64,000 bases of DNA from Lachnospiraceae bacterium (GCA_910574185.1 CAJSZQ010000001.1:233833-297832); one strand, 5' to 3'. Numbered from the stretch's first letter, positions 17,350 to 26,711 are shown. The notes: a model not told the origin generated them from the letters alone. Numbers and translations are program-made.

Positions 17350-18450
17350 ATGTCTTATACATTTGAATTGAATAACGAAAGAAGAGATGCTAGCTTCGCT
17401 AGTGGTAAAGTAAATGGCAAATCTGCTATTGTTGAGATCTTTTCTGCCATGACAGCAGGAAAAGATCTGTCTCCTTATGGGGAAAAGGCAGATGTCGCTG
17501 CAAAATTTATCAAGGAACTTAATTCTAAAGCTGCATCTGGTGATCCAAATTCTATTTCTGAGTTAAATGAAATCAGACGGTTTGCAATGCAACCAGTTCT
17601 TTTAAAGGAAATCAAGTTACTTGGAATCTATGGTAACTATAAGCCCATCGGATACAACGAATCTTGTGAGGTTGAAATCCCAGAGTTTGCTAATCTTCCT
17701 GGCAAAGAACAAGCACTTGGTCAGGATGTAAGGCTCCCTGTTATCAGAAAGAAGCGTGTACCTATTGCTACAACTACCATTTCTGGTGGTTATGCAGTAG
17801 ATTATAGAAAAGCAGCTATTGGTGATATGAGTGACGAAAATGAGCTACAGGATCAGGTTCGTGTACAGATTAGAAACAAAGCTGCAAAATATGTTGTTGA
17901 AACTGTATATAACGCAATTAAAAATGCTAAAGGCGTGAAGTATTTCTTTGAGGGCGCAGGTCTTACAAAAACTGGAGTGGACGGTGTTATCGCAAACGTA
18001 AGGCGTTTTGGTAAGCCTACTGTATCTGGCGATTATGCGCTGATTTCTCAGTTTAATGGTTTTGCTGGATATGCAGGTGTTACGCCTACAGTAAACGGTA
18101 TTTCCAGAACCATTATGGATGAAATTCATAATACAGGTCTTATGGGTGTTTACAACGGTGCTACCCTTTCCGAGATTCCTAATCCTTATGATTTGACTTC
18201 TCTTGATAAGGACGGCACAAACTTTGATACTATGTTACCTGCTGGGATTGGTTTTGTAATGCCTACTGGTGGTCAGTCTCCTGTGTTTACTGTTACTCGT
18301 GGTGGTCTGACTTCCTTTAGTGGTAATGATGTTACAACTGGTCAGCTACTTACAAGGTATGATCTCGAAGTTGGCGCATTGGTTGCTCCAAACAGGGAGT
18401 ATATGATCGGCATGTTGCATGATACGAATCTTGATTCTCTTGGTGAGTAA
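17350..18450 (+). CDS. major capsid protein
   Basis: A 366-residue protein preceded by AAAGGAGG and with markedly better codon use than its neighbours, as expected for the most abundant virion protein. The layout suits the HK97 fold: an N-terminal helical arm, a strongly conserved-looking middle (VPIATTTISGGYAVDYRKAA) and a C-terminal P-domain-like region ending REYMIGMLHDTNLDSLGE. It follows the decoration gene by 17 bases and is followed by a stable hairpin. Confidence 0.75.
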   Translation: MSYTFELNNERRDASFASGKVNGKSAIVEIFSAMTAGKDLSPYGEKADVAAKFIKELNSKAASGDPNSISELNEIRRFAMQPVLLKEIKLLGIYGNYKPIGYNESCEVEIPEFANLPGKEQALGQDVRLPVIRKKRVPIATTTISGGYAVDYRKAAIGDMSDENELQDQVRVQIRNKAAKYVVETVYNAIKNAKGVKYFFEGAGLTKTGVDGVIANVRRFGKPTVSGDYALISQFNGFAGYAGVTPTVNGISRTIMDEIHNTGLMGVYNGATLSEIPNPYDLTSLDKDGTNFDTMLPAGIGFVMPTGGQSPVFTVTRGGLTSFSGNDVTTGQLLTRYDLEVGALVAPNREYMIGMLHDTNLDSLGE

Positions 18451-18468
18451 TTAAGATTCTTTTTTATT

Positions 18469-18495
18469 ATGGGGATAGACTATTCCTATCCCCAT
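18469..18495 (+). terminator. hairpin after the capsid gene
   Basis: A perfect 10-bp stem, ATGGGGATAG with CTATCCCCAT, around a 7-base loop. There is a T-run upstream and only a weak one downstream, so it may stabilise the capsid mRNA or attenuate read-through rather than end transcription. Confidence 0.55.
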
Positions 18496-18518
18496 ATCTT
18501 AGTTGAATGGTGATTATA

Positions 18519-18695
18519 ATGAATGATGTTTTCTATTGTTATTCTAAAAGAATGGGTTTGTTTTTGCGTTCTATGAAGGAAGAATATATTACGGTTGGTA
18601 AAAATCAAAAAACTCATGTAAAATACTGGACTTTCTATAAATCGGAACGCTTAGATCATCTTATTCAACTCTGGAATACAATCAAGAATAAATAG
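18519..18695 (+). CDS. small conserved phage protein, 58 aa
   Basis: From ATG 18519 (TGGTGA upstream). The pattern FYCYSKRMGLFLRSMKEEYI and then a C-terminal ERLDHLIQLWNTIK recurs in many Firmicutes phages just after the capsid gene, and is distantly like the 57-residue gene at 2902. Function not known. Confidence 0.55.
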   Translation: MNDVFYCYSKRMGLFLRSMKEEYITVGKNQKTHVKYWTFYKSERLDHLIQLWNTIKNK

Positions 18696-18731
18696 TTGAA
18701 AGGAAACAAATTAGTTGTTATGGAGGTAAAA

Positions 18732-19217
18732 ATGGCTGAAGAAAAAAATAGTGAAGAAATTAGATTGGATAAAAAAGTAACTGTGCGAAGTATTGCCCCT
18801 TGGACTACTGGCTCCACCAGAAAAACAAATGTTGGCGATATAACTATTCCTGCATTGGGTACAGTTTTGCTTTCTCGTGAGGAAATCATTGCACAGGGTC
18901 AGAATGGTAACACTCTCATTACTGGTGTAGATGGTGTTGGCAGTCACGCTACTTGGTATATTGAAGATGACTATACAAGAAGCGAATTAAGTTTCGATGT
19001 TGATAATAAGAAGCAAAACTTTCTTACTCAGGATGCTATTAAGAAGATTTTTGATTTAAAAACACAAAAGTCATTTGAGGATAATATCAAGAAAAGTGTT
19101 GTAACTAGGGCTGAGAAGTTTTATTTGTTACATACAATCAAAAACCTTAAATTAAATGATTATACCAAGAATGCGTTTTGCGAAGATTATTGTGGTCGTA
19201 GGATTACAGATATTTAA
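18732..19217 (+). CDS. head-tail region protein, 161 aa
   Basis: From ATG 18732 with GGAGG six bases upstream; the frame opens earlier at 18696 without a signal. It has a beta-rich first half (VTVRSIAPWTTGSTRKTNVG, ALGTVLLSREEIIAQ) and a helical, basic second half. Its place after the capsid suggests a structural or connector-associated protein. No family recognised. Confidence 0.5.
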   Translation: MAEEKNSEEIRLDKKVTVRSIAPWTTGSTRKTNVGDITIPALGTVLLSREEIIAQGQNGNTLITGVDGVGSHATWYIEDDYTRSELSFDVDNKKQNFLTQDAIKKIFDLKTQKSFEDNIKKSVVTRAEKFYLLHTIKNLKLNDYTKNAFCEDYCGRRITDI

Positions 19218-19235
19218 TCAATTGAGGGGTGAACC

Positions 19236-19628
19236 ATGGCAAATACAGAAGCAAAAGACGTGATCGATAGTTTTGAGTCAAGTTTTGCCGATAAACAGGT
19301 ATTGCCAGAATCACTTGAAATAATGTGGTTGAAGAAGGCTATCGGCAGATATTCTGTTGAATTAGATGAATTAAATTTTGATGATGAATTATTACAATTT
19401 GATTCTAAACTTGACCAATATGTTATAGATACATTAGCACAATTCATGTTACAAATGTATCAGGAAAGACAGGTATCAATTGTCAACAAACGAGTATCTA
19501 TAACAGGTAAGGATTTAGGAATTGATGGCTCTAACGGAACAAAGACAGCAGAAAAGGCGCATCTTGAATACATCTCATGGAATTCTAGCGATATGATTGA
19601 AAAGCAGAAACCAGCAGGATTGGTTTAG
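19236..19628 (+). CDS. head-tail adaptor/connector (gp6/gp15-like)
   Basis: A 130-residue mostly helical protein with GGGGTGA before the ATG. The first half (SLEIMWLKKAIGRYSVELDE, DQYVIDTLAQFMLQMYQERQ) reads like the helical bundle of HK97 gp6/SPP1 gp15 adaptors, which sit below the portal. Position is right for the first connector. Assignment is by layout and helix pattern only. Confidence 0.55.
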   Translation: MANTEAKDVIDSFESSFADKQVLPESLEIMWLKKAIGRYSVELDELNFDDELLQFDSKLDQYVIDTLAQFMLQMYQERQVSIVNKRVSITGKDLGIDGSNGTKTAEKAHLEYISWNSSDMIEKQKPAGLV

Positions 19629-19639
19629 GGGGGTATCAG

Positions 19640-20731
19640 ATGAAAGAATGGTATCTCATTGGCAATAGCACAAAACCAAACATGTTGGGCGGTTATGAAA
19701 ATCAAGGATTTCTTGATTATAAGGAGGATGCTTTTTTTGAAGCTTTAGAGACAGATATTGCTACTACTGTTCTACTGTATAATAGTGATTTATCAATAAA
19801 AAAAGAAATTCGTTGTATTATGCAAGGCAATGTTGCAGATACACAATTACAATCTACACAACGAAAAGGGCTATTTGCTTGTGGAACCGCAAAAGATGGA
19901 ATGTATGTATTTTTTGAAAATGCGTATTGGCTTATTATAGGTTTTCCAGGAACAAATGGAATTTATCAAAAAGTAACAATGTCTCTTTGCCAGTTTCAAT
20001 TAAGATGGCAAAATTCAGATAAAAAAATTATCGAACGTTGGGCTTATGCAGAAGATTTTACGAAATACTCAAATGGTTTAATAGGCAATTATACTCTTAC
20101 AATAGGTGATAACCAGTATGGAGTGATCTTGCCGATTGACACCGAAACGAAAAATTTGAAACGTGATATGCGTTTTCCAATGGATTTTGATGATAATGAA
20201 CAACCTGATATTTATAAACTTACCAACCGAAAAGTTAAACTGAGTGATAATAATTATTCTGGACATGGCGGCACAATGATTGTAACTATGTCACTTGATG
20301 TTTTTAATCCAGATAATGATAAGAAAATTACTTTAGAAAACGGTCAGGAAGTATGGATCTGCAACTATAATCGTTCGCGCTCTCATCTCCCATCCACTAC
20401 CCAACCGCCAAATAAAACGACAGATTTAACTGCAAATATAGAATATCGAGGAAAACCAGTAATTAATATTGGCGGTTATTCTAAAACATTCTCAGCAAAA
20501 TTCTTAAATTCTTCAGGAGATATTTTATCTAACATTACTCCTATATGGAAAGTTACTACACCAGATGATATAGTTAATAAATATATTCACCACTCTGTTA
20601 CAGACGGAAAATTATGTATAAAAGCAGATTATAACGAAAAACTTTTCGATTCAAAAATACGAATTGACTTATCTGATCCAGATAAGCTCTGCTCAGCGTA
20701 TATACTAGTTGAGTTTGGAGGTGGTATCTAA
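19640..20731 (+). CDS. head closure/neck protein with beta-rich C-terminus
   Basis: A 363-residue protein behind GGGGGTATC. The first 130 residues fit a stopper/head-closure type beta barrel (LLYNSDLSIKKEIRCIMQGN and following strands). The rest is repeated beta strands; the last 90 residues (GGYSKTFSAKFLNSSGDIL, ITPIWKVTTPDDI) look like an immunoglobulin-like domain. Its stop codon overlaps the next gene's ATA start. Likely a neck protein with a surface-exposed Ig-like appendage. Confidence 0.5.
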   Translation: MKEWYLIGNSTKPNMLGGYENQGFLDYKEDAFFEALETDIATTVLLYNSDLSIKKEIRCIMQGNVADTQLQSTQRKGLFACGTAKDGMYVFFENAYWLIIGFPGTNGIYQKVTMSLCQFQLRWQNSDKKIIERWAYAEDFTKYSNGLIGNYTLTIGDNQYGVILPIDTETKNLKRDMRFPMDFDDNEQPDIYKLTNRKVKLSDNNYSGHGGTMIVTMSLDVFNPDNDKKITLENGQEVWICNYNRSRSHLPSTTQPPNKTTDLTANIEYRGKPVINIGGYSKTFSAKFLNSSGDILSNITPIWKVTTPDDIVNKYIHHSVTDGKLCIKADYNEKLFDSKIRIDLSDPDKLCSAYILVEFGGGI

Positions 20732-21231
20732 TAGCTAAAGGAAATGAAATTACTTTATATAAAAATAGAATAATCAAAGATATTTTATGTACAGAAACGG
20801 ATGGACTCAGCGAAGATATCATTACAGCAATAAATCCTAAATATCTTGATAAGGAACTACGATATGACATTGTATACGAGCACATCTTTCCTTATCTAGC
20901 TATTCCTAAAACAGAAAACGAAACTAAAACATACATAACTATGGCTGTAAATATGCCCAGAGTTTCTACTAAAAATTATTTTTTTAAAAATATGCTAATT
21001 ACGTTAAATGTAATCGTACATCAGAACTGTATGAAGATGGATGGAAGCTCCACAAGAGCCGATTACATAGGATCAAAGCTTAATCAAATTTTCAATCATA
21101 ACAAAAATTATGGAACTGTTTCTTTGGAATATGTGTCGGACGAAGAATCTGTTTTGTCTATTGGTAATTCACGTTTCTTTTGCCGTTCGATGAGATTTAG
21201 CTGTAATGAGCTAAATAATGTGAGGTGTTGA
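20731..21231 (+). CDS. tail-completion-like protein, probable ATA start
   Basis: The frame is open from 20713 but has no ATG, GTG or TTG until the internal ATG at 20941, which would remove 70 well-coding residues (KGNEITLYKNRIIKDILCTE). GGAGGTGG at 20717-20724 is six bases before ATA 20731, giving a protein of 166 residues. The central part (LNVIVHQNCMKMDGSSTRAD) resembles neck/tail-completion proteins by position between closure and tube genes. Function is inferred from order only. Confidence 0.6.
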   Translation: MAKGNEITLYKNRIIKDILCTETDGLSEDIITAINPKYLDKELRYDIVYEHIFPYLAIPKTENETKTYITMAVNMPRVSTKNYFFKNMLITLNVIVHQNCMKMDGSSTRADYIGSKLNQIFNHNKNYGTVSLEYVSDEESVLSIGNSRFFCRSMRFSCNELNNVRC

Positions 21232-21233
21232 CC

Positions 21234-21992
21234 TTGGCTGATATTAACGGATTCAAATATATAATTTCCGGCAGGAATTTTAAAATCAATAATTATATCA
21301 CAGTATATGACCCTGAATTGGAAGAGATTGAACTTTTTGGTGAAACGGATTATTGGTACTTATTACATTTACTTACCAGAAAACCGTATGATATAGCTGT
21401 AGAACTAGATGATATGGGAATTGATTATCAAAAAGTTGATGAGTATGATTTATTTTATACTGTTGCAAATAAAATTCCTGTTGAATTATCTTGTATTTTA
21501 CTTGGTCGTCTCGATTTAACTAAATATGAGCAACGAAAAAACCAAGAAAATGGACAACTTATATTATATAACAGAGAAAATGGCACTGTAATTGATAGGG
21601 TGTTATATTATCAAATGCTTCAATATCTACGTTATATACATTTTATCAGCAATAAAATTGAATATGATGTCGGAAATGGAATGGCCAAAAAGTTTTTCCT
21701 AGATAGAATGAGAAGAAAAAAAAAGAAACGATTAAAGGATTTAGAATTAGGAAGAGAAAAACAAGAGTCTCAACTATATATCATGTCATCATATCTGATA
21801 AATAATCAGAATTTTAAATATAATTATGACACAATTAAAAAGATAAAATTGTCCCAGCTTTATGAGTCGTTTTATAGAATATTACATGACTATAATATTT
21901 CTAATATAAATACAGGGATATATTCTGGTGTAATTGATAGAACAAAATTAAAAAGCGAGGACATAGATATATTACACAGCTTACATAAGTAG
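21234..21992 (+). CDS. phage structural-region protein, 252 aa
   Basis: Begins at TTG 21234 with GAGGTG nine bases upstream; GTG 21225 lies inside that signal. The first half is mixed alpha/beta (INGFKYIISGRNFKINNYIT), with a very basic helix near residues 155-175 (RMRRKKKKRLKDLELG), then a helical tail. It is directly upstream of the tail tube gene. A tail assembly or neck role is possible; I recognise no domain. Confidence 0.5.
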   Translation: MADINGFKYIISGRNFKINNYITVYDPELEEIELFGETDYWYLLHLLTRKPYDIAVELDDMGIDYQKVDEYDLFYTVANKIPVELSCILLGRLDLTKYEQRKNQENGQLILYNRENGTVIDRVLYYQMLQYLRYIHFISNKIEYDVGNGMAKKFFLDRMRRKKKKRLKDLELGREKQESQLYIMSSYLINNQNFKYNYDTIKKIKLSQLYESFYRILHDYNISNINTGIYSGVIDRTKLKSEDIDILHSLHK

Positions 21993-22031
21993 GCTGTTTT
22001 TTATTTTCAAAAATAGTAGGAGGATCAAAGT

Positions 22032-22850
22032 ATGAGTGTAAATTCAAATAAGTACATTGTACAGAATATGGAAAGAATTTCTTTCTTTAATTTGGAAAAC
22101 GGAGCTTGCCAGTTTGTTGCCGATGATCTTCAGGAAGCGACTATGACAAACGAACAGGAAACTGTTTACGCAACTGGTAAAAACGGTGTAAAAATTGGAT
22201 CAGCAGACAGGAATAAAGCAAGTAGAATTACTGCTACTAATGGTGCAATTGTAGACGGAATTATGGCAATGCAGGTAGGTTCTGAAGTTGTAGTAGGGAA
22301 AACTATCGTACCAAATCACTTCTTTACATTAGAAACTGCTGATGGCGTAAGTGCTGATGTGAAAATTAAACCAATTGGAAACGTTGGTAATGAAATTAAG
22401 TTTATTTATAAGAGAAATACTGATGGTACTGTAGGGAAGGCTTATCCGATTGCCGCAAATGCAAGTGCAGATGCATTTAAATATGATCCTGCAACTAAGA
22501 AAATTACCCTGCCTACAGGGGCCTTTACCGCAAACGAAACAATTTATACATTTTATGATATTGAAGTTACTGATGCCAAGAAGATTACAAATGCTGAAAA
22601 CAAATTCTCTGCTACTGGAATGCTGATTGCAGATGTCTTCGCAAAGGATATTTGTACAGAAAAGTCTTATTACGGTAAGGTAATTTATCCAAAAGCAAAA
22701 GCTTCTGGAAACTTTGAAATGCAGTTTGGTACAGATCCATCTGTGCAGAATATGGAATTTGAAGCATTATCTGGTGGCTGTTCTTCTACTGCTACAAAGA
22801 TTCTTTGGGATTTTATTGTATTCGATGAAGATGATGCAACTGAACTTTAA
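22032..22850 (+). CDS. major tail tube protein
   Basis: A 272-residue beta-rich protein behind AGGAGG, with capsid-like codon use indicating high expression. It begins with NSNKYIVQNMERISFFNLEN, has a conserved-looking turn (ATGKNGVKIGSADRNKAS) and a central Ig-like or loop insertion. It lies just before a terminator and upstream of the tail operon, the normal place of the tube protein. Polymerises around the tape measure. Confidence 0.7.
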   Translation: MSVNSNKYIVQNMERISFFNLENGACQFVADDLQEATMTNEQETVYATGKNGVKIGSADRNKASRITATNGAIVDGIMAMQVGSEVVVGKTIVPNHFFTLETADGVSADVKIKPIGNVGNEIKFIYKRNTDGTVGKAYPIAANASADAFKYDPATKKITLPTGAFTANETIYTFYDIEVTDAKKITNAENKFSATGMLIADVFAKDICTEKSYYGKVIYPKAKASGNFEMQFGTDPSVQNMEFEALSGGCSSTATKILWDFIVFDEDDATEL

Positions 22851-22867
22851 TCAATTCGGATTACATA

Positions 22868-22896
22868 GGACTGTCATATACTGGCAGTCCTTTTTT
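22868..22896 (+). terminator. terminator after tail tube gene
   Basis: GGACTG pairs with CAGTCC and is followed by T6. It likely sets the end of the highly expressed capsid-tube transcript. Confidence 0.75.
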
Positions 22897-22913
22897 AACA
22901 GAAAGGGAATCAA

Positions 22914-23312
22914 ATGAAAGCAAATCATAAATGTAAATATAGTAAATGCACTCTGGGGGCCGATGGAGGACGAAAAGAATATTACGCCTGCCCTCATTGT
23001 GACGCTTCGCAGTCCTGGCGATCCATGGCATGTTGTAAAGAACATTATAACTTATATGTTGAAGAGGTTCTCGCAGCAAGAGCTAACGGAGATAATGTAA
23101 ATCTTCTTCCTGAAAGAACTGATATGAGTCCTGATGAAGTGAAAGATATAGTCAATACACCTATAGATAAAGCTATCGAAGCAACAAAAAAAGAACTGAA
23201 GGATTATGCAGAGGATATTGAAGAAATTGGTATTCATGCAACTGTAGAAAAAATTAACAAAGAAATTGATAAACAAAATACAAGAACAAAACGTACAAAG
23301 AAACAGAGTTAG
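22914..23312 (+). CDS. cysteine-rich zinc-binding protein
   Basis: A 132-residue protein with GAAAGGGA before the ATG. The first 45 residues hold C-x(6)-C, CPHC and MACCKEHY, which can bind one or two zinc ions. The remainder is an acidic helix ending in a basic patch (RTKRTKKQS). It may be a small tail-region regulatory or assembly protein; a DNA/RNA-binding role is equally possible. It ends just before another terminator. Confidence 0.5.
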   Translation: MKANHKCKYSKCTLGADGGRKEYYACPHCDASQSWRSMACCKEHYNLYVEEVLAARANGDNVNLLPERTDMSPDEVKDIVNTPIDKAIEATKKELKDYAEDIEEIGIHATVEKINKEIDKQNTRTKRTKKQS

Positions 23313-23344
23313 AGTGATTGATATACTGAGTGTTAGAACTGTTT

Positions 23345-23393
23345 AGGGGTAAGTATAAAGATCATTCTATTTTTTATCTTACCCCTATTTTTT
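23345..23393 (+). terminator. terminator, long-loop hairpin
   Basis: AGGGGTAAG pairs with CTTACCCCT (9 bp) around a 24-base loop, followed by ATTTTTT. Confidence 0.7.
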
Positions 23394-23417
23394 ACGATTT
23401 TGGGATAGGAGGAAATT

Positions 23418-23606
23418 ATATTTAAGCAATTTGATAAAGAATATCAGACACAGTATCCTGCAGAAGTTATTTGGCTCACTGAACATGGTGTGCGATATTC
23501 TTTTGTAAAAGATATTAACGGAATTTCTACTTATAAGTATGCGAAGAACAAGAAATTATTTAAAGCATTATTTGAGTTCTATTCTCAACAAAATATTTTA
23601 CGATGA
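23418..23606 (+). CDS. small conserved phage protein with ATA start
   Basis: A 62-residue protein, FKQFDKEYQTQYPAEVIWLT then HGVRYSFVKDINGISTYKYA, a compact alpha/beta pattern I recognise as a recurring small phage protein. AGGAGG (23407-23412) is five bases before ATA 23418, and no ATG, GTG or TTG precedes the coding region, so AUA initiation is the simplest reading. Overlaps the open frame of the holin gene by a few bases. Confidence 0.6.
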   Translation: MFKQFDKEYQTQYPAEVIWLTEHGVRYSFVKDINGISTYKYAKNKKLFKALFEFYSQQNILR

Positions 23607-23620
23607 AGGAGCGTTATTAT

Positions 23621-24019
23621 ATGAATGAAGTATTAAAAGGAATCGACTGGAATCAATTTATTAGTACAGTATGGACAGTGGTTTTATTGCCAATTATTAC
23701 ATATGTTGGTGTACAAATTAATGATTATGCTAAAATAAAGAAGATTGATAAATATACAGATATTCTATACAGGAATGTTTCGGATGCCGTACGTGATGTG
23801 TATGAGACCGTCGTTAAAGATATCAAGGGAACTGATGAATGGACATATGAAAAGCAGGAAGAAGTAAAGAATCTTGCAAAAGCAAAAGCTATCAGTGCTC
23901 TTTCTACTTCTGTATATCAGGGACTAAAAGCTGCAAATAGTGATTTTGATGAATATCTTGATAGCTTGATTGGAACAGCCCTTTATGAAATGAAAGAGGG
24001 ATATGTTACTCTAAGGTGA
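23621..24019 (+). CDS. phage holin, LLH family
   Basis: A 132-residue protein from ATG 23621 (AAGGAG upstream). One N-terminal transmembrane helix (FISTVWTVVLLPIITYVGVQI) is followed by a helical cytoplasmic domain with DAVRDVYETVVKDIKGTDEW and KAKAISALS, the layout of the LLH holin family (phage_holin_6_1). Holins permeabilise the membrane at lysis. Its position inside the tail region, away from any endolysin in this window, is noteworthy; in several Clostridia phages this family is found near tail genes. Confidence 0.7.
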   Translation: MNEVLKGIDWNQFISTVWTVVLLPIITYVGVQINDYAKIKKIDKYTDILYRNVSDAVRDVYETVVKDIKGTDEWTYEKQEEVKNLAKAKAISALSTSVYQGLKAANSDFDEYLDSLIGTALYEMKEGYVTLR

Positions 24020-24026
24020 TAAATAA

Positions 24027-24701
24027 ATGGAACAAATAAAAGTATTAACAACACTTGATTATTCTTCTCTTTTTATCACTTCATTTACCGCTTTGATTGG
24101 ATTGAAGGCTATCGTATCTATTTTTGAATGGATATTTGATAAACTTGGGTTGGAAACTAAATGGATGCGAAAAAAACGCGAAGAACATGATTTGTTAATT
24201 CAAACATCAAAGGGACTTTCTGAGTTGCAAAAAAAACATGAGGAAGATATTAAACAATCTATTGTTCACGATAGTCGTATTAAAAAAGAGTTATCTGAAT
24301 TTATGATTGATATTAAAAACACTGTTTCTGAAACTCAAAATGATATTAAACAATTTGCTGAAAACCGATTACATGATAGAGAACAGTCCCTACAAATCCA
24401 AAGAGAATTATCCGAATCCATAAAAGAAATTATTGAAACAAACTCCGATAAAGACAAGCAAATAGATAATTTAATGATTGCCCAGAGAGAAGTATTAGCA
24501 GATAAAATAAATGATAAATATAAATATTATATATCTATTAAAGGAGTTCCAGAAGACGAGGTTGATGAATTTACTAACCTTCATGAAGCATATAAAAGTG
24601 TTGGAGGAAACCATAGTGGGGATGCAAAATATGAATATTGCATTAATCATTTATCTGTCATACCAGTTGAAACAAAATTAATAATCAAAGATACAAAATA
24701 G
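24027..24701 (+). CDS. membrane-anchored coiled-coil protein
   Basis: A 224-residue protein starting seven bases after the holin. The first 45 residues contain a hydrophobic helix (SLFITSFTALIGLKAIVSIF), followed by about 120 residues of coiled coil (LSELQKKHEEDIKQSIVHDS and repeats) and a small globular end (KYYISIKGVPEDEVDEF). Co-transcribed with the holin and ended by a terminator, it could be a lysis accessory or spanin-like partner. This is inference from neighbours. Confidence 0.5.
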   Translation: MEQIKVLTTLDYSSLFITSFTALIGLKAIVSIFEWIFDKLGLETKWMRKKREEHDLLIQTSKGLSELQKKHEEDIKQSIVHDSRIKKELSEFMIDIKNTVSETQNDIKQFAENRLHDREQSLQIQRELSESIKEIIETNSDKDKQIDNLMIAQREVLADKINDKYKYYISIKGVPEDEVDEFTNLHEAYKSVGGNHSGDAKYEYCINHLSVIPVETKLIIKDTK

Positions 24702-24706
24702 TTTAA

Positions 24707-24740
24707 AGGAGCAATTTTTCAATTTGGGATTGCTCTTTTA
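24707..24740 (+). terminator. terminator after holin operon
   Basis: GAGCAAT pairs with ATTGCTC around a 13-base loop, followed by a T-rich tract. Confidence 0.7.
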
Positions 24741-24788
24741 TTTTTGATATTATGTATCAATTAAAAAAACAATGTGGAGGTGATATAA

Positions 24789-25757
24789 TTGGTAAAAATA
24801 CCAATAAAGGCGGTGTACGAATTGAAGTTATACAATACATATTATATATGTAATAATTTAGCCGGAGTCTTCAAAAACTTAAAAGTCTCACAGAATACGG
24901 AACAGAACAATGTATATTATATTGAAGATTGGGATGAATACACGAACGCGCTTAAAAGCTTGCGCACAATCCCAATTTTTAAAAATATCTCTGATAAACT
25001 ATATGAACTTATACCTGTATTTATTAGAAGCCAGCCAAGACCCTCCATAGATACACAAACTAGAAATAATCTTATTAGTGCTAATAACAATCTGATCTGT
25101 AGAATTGACACTATTATAGAGTTATACACATCAATGAATATACCAGAAAAAGAAAGAGGAATTGATATTAAAATCCCCAATTGCCAGGATTTAAAAGAAT
25201 ATATAAAATATTTAAATGATATTGATTTTGTCTTTTCTCAATGTCCTTATTTACTTCATAAAGACGAAACCATTAAATTTTCCTCCGTAGATGTTGGTTC
25301 TAATTGGTTGACTTTTGTTATAGAAGTGTCTGCTGGTGCCTCTGCATTATTTTATATTTTAAACAATCTTGCAAAAATTGTAGATAAAGCTATGATATTA
25401 AAGTCCCATTATTGTTCTATAAAAGAACAGGAAGAAGCTTTAAAGTCTATTCAGTTAAAAAGCGATTTAGCAAAGGGTGAAAAAGAGATTTTTGATACAC
25501 TAAAAAAGCATTATATGAATGAAGTAACAACTTCTCTTGAAAATGAGATTGCTCCATTAGAAGACGGAGAACAACGTGGGAAATTAGAAAAATCACTAGA
25601 AAAGTTATCTAATCTCTTAGATAAGGGCGTTGAAATATATGCGTCTCTGGATACACCTAAAAATGTTCAACTGCTATTTCCAGCAATTGACGAGCAGGAA
25701 AAATTGTCTGACTCTGTACTAAATTATTTAGAAGACAAAAAAGAACAGGGTTCTTAA
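24789..25757 (+). CDS. hypothetical protein, 322 aa, own transcription unit
   Basis: From TTG 24789 with GGAGG eight bases upstream. Helical protein. Residues about 165-195 contain a hydrophobic stretch (GSNWLTFVIEVSAGASALFY, then ILNNLAKIV) that could be a membrane helix or a buried core helix; the C-terminal 120 residues are charged coiled coil. It is flanked by terminators on both sides, so it may be a moron. No recognised domain. Confidence 0.5.
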   Translation: MVKIPIKAVYELKLYNTYYICNNLAGVFKNLKVSQNTEQNNVYYIEDWDEYTNALKSLRTIPIFKNISDKLYELIPVFIRSQPRPSIDTQTRNNLISANNNLICRIDTIIELYTSMNIPEKERGIDIKIPNCQDLKEYIKYLNDIDFVFSQCPYLLHKDETIKFSSVDVGSNWLTFVIEVSAGASALFYILNNLAKIVDKAMILKSHYCSIKEQEEALKSIQLKSDLAKGEKEIFDTLKKHYMNEVTTSLENEIAPLEDGEQRGKLEKSLEKLSNLLDKGVEIYASLDTPKNVQLLFPAIDEQEKLSDSVLNYLEDKKEQGS

Positions 25758-25792
25758 TTCCTCATTAAATTACATGTAAATCTAATCATATA

Positions 25793-25840
25793 AAATGCCC
25801 TTACTTATTACTGTTCAACCAATAAGTAAGGGCATTTTTA
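25793..25840. terminator. strong bidirectional terminator
   Basis: A 17-bp nearly perfect stem (AAATGCCCTTACTTATT with its complement at 25821-25837) and an 11-base loop, with A-run before and T-run after. Confidence 0.8.
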
Positions 25841-25901
25841 GTGGGAAGTGCAAGGTTGAACCACTCTCCCACTTCCTTAATTAAGAATGGAGATGACAAG
25901 T

Positions 25902-26414
25902 ATAACAAAGAATATTGGAAAGATTTTTGAACATAACTTCAAAACCAGTTGCCCAGACTGGTTATTAACCTATAAACCTCCAGATGCTGCACAGTCATTT
26001 AATATGAATAATAAATTAAGATTCAGTCAGCATAGCCCCTGTGATTATATGTTATTTAATGGGGATGCTGGTAAATTGTACGCACTTGAACTAAAGACTT
26101 TTGAAGGTTCCTGCTCATTTGAACGGACAAAGGAAGAAAAAGGGAGCATTCATTATCATCAAATAGAATCGCTTAAAAAATTTGCAACCTTCCCAAATGT
26201 AATCAGTGGTCTAATTCTGGATTTCAGAAAATCGGGTACAACATATTTTTTATCAATTGATGAATTTTGCAGAATGATACAGAAGATACAAAAAAAATCG
26301 TTTAATGAGAATGATATGTTTGAGTGGTGCCATCCGGTTATAATTCAAAAAAAGAAACTGAAAGTAAATTATAGATATGATATAGAAAAATTTCTTAAGG
26401 ATACTACGGCATGA
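25902..26414 (+). CDS. RecU-like Holliday junction resolvase, probable ATA start
   Basis: A 170-residue PDDEXK-type nuclease. It shows the RecU pattern NIGKIFEHNFKTSCP, YKPPDAAQSF, SQHSPCDYMLF (catalytic aspartate), LYALELKTFEG (catalytic E-x-K) and HYHQIESLKKF, ending with YFLSIDEF. GGAGATGA lies before ATA 25902, which aligns with the usual RecU start; an in-frame ATG at 25887 has no ribosome binding site. RecU resolves recombination junctions, useful before packaging. Overlaps the next gene by ATGA. Confidence 0.8.
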   Translation: MTKNIGKIFEHNFKTSCPDWLLTYKPPDAAQSFNMNNKLRFSQHSPCDYMLFNGDAGKLYALELKTFEGSCSFERTKEEKGSIHYHQIESLKKFATFPNVISGLILDFRKSGTTYFLSIDEFCRMIQKIQKKSFNENDMFEWCHPVIIQKKKLKVNYRYDIEKFLKDTTA

Positions 26415-26596
26415 CGGATTTGGAAATTAAGGAATACCTTAATGCGAATAACTGGGCTGTAAATTCTCATAAAGCAATAATGAAATTATTTAACACAAGT
26501 CCGCAAGTAACAATTAAAAGCTACGATTTTAAAAACTCAGTAATAACTATTATAACCCCAAATAGCTCGTTCACATTTAAGTGGATTTTAGGATAA
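26411..26596 (+). CDS. hypothetical protein, 61 aa
   Basis: A 61-residue ORF starting in the ATGA overlap with the resolvase gene, so it is translationally coupled to it. It is basic, with a C-terminal beta hairpin (VTIKSYDFKNSVITIITPNS). No function assigned. Confidence 0.5.
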   Translation: MTDLEIKEYLNANNWAVNSHKAIMKLFNTSPQVTIKSYDFKNSVITIITPNSSFTFKWILG

Positions 26597-26711
26597 CTGC
26601 AATATATAATCCTGATGTTAAATAATTTTTTTAATTTTTTCAATCTATATCTTTACTATTCCACCTATAAATGATATGTTTAATATATATTTTATAAGGA
26701 GGACATGAAAC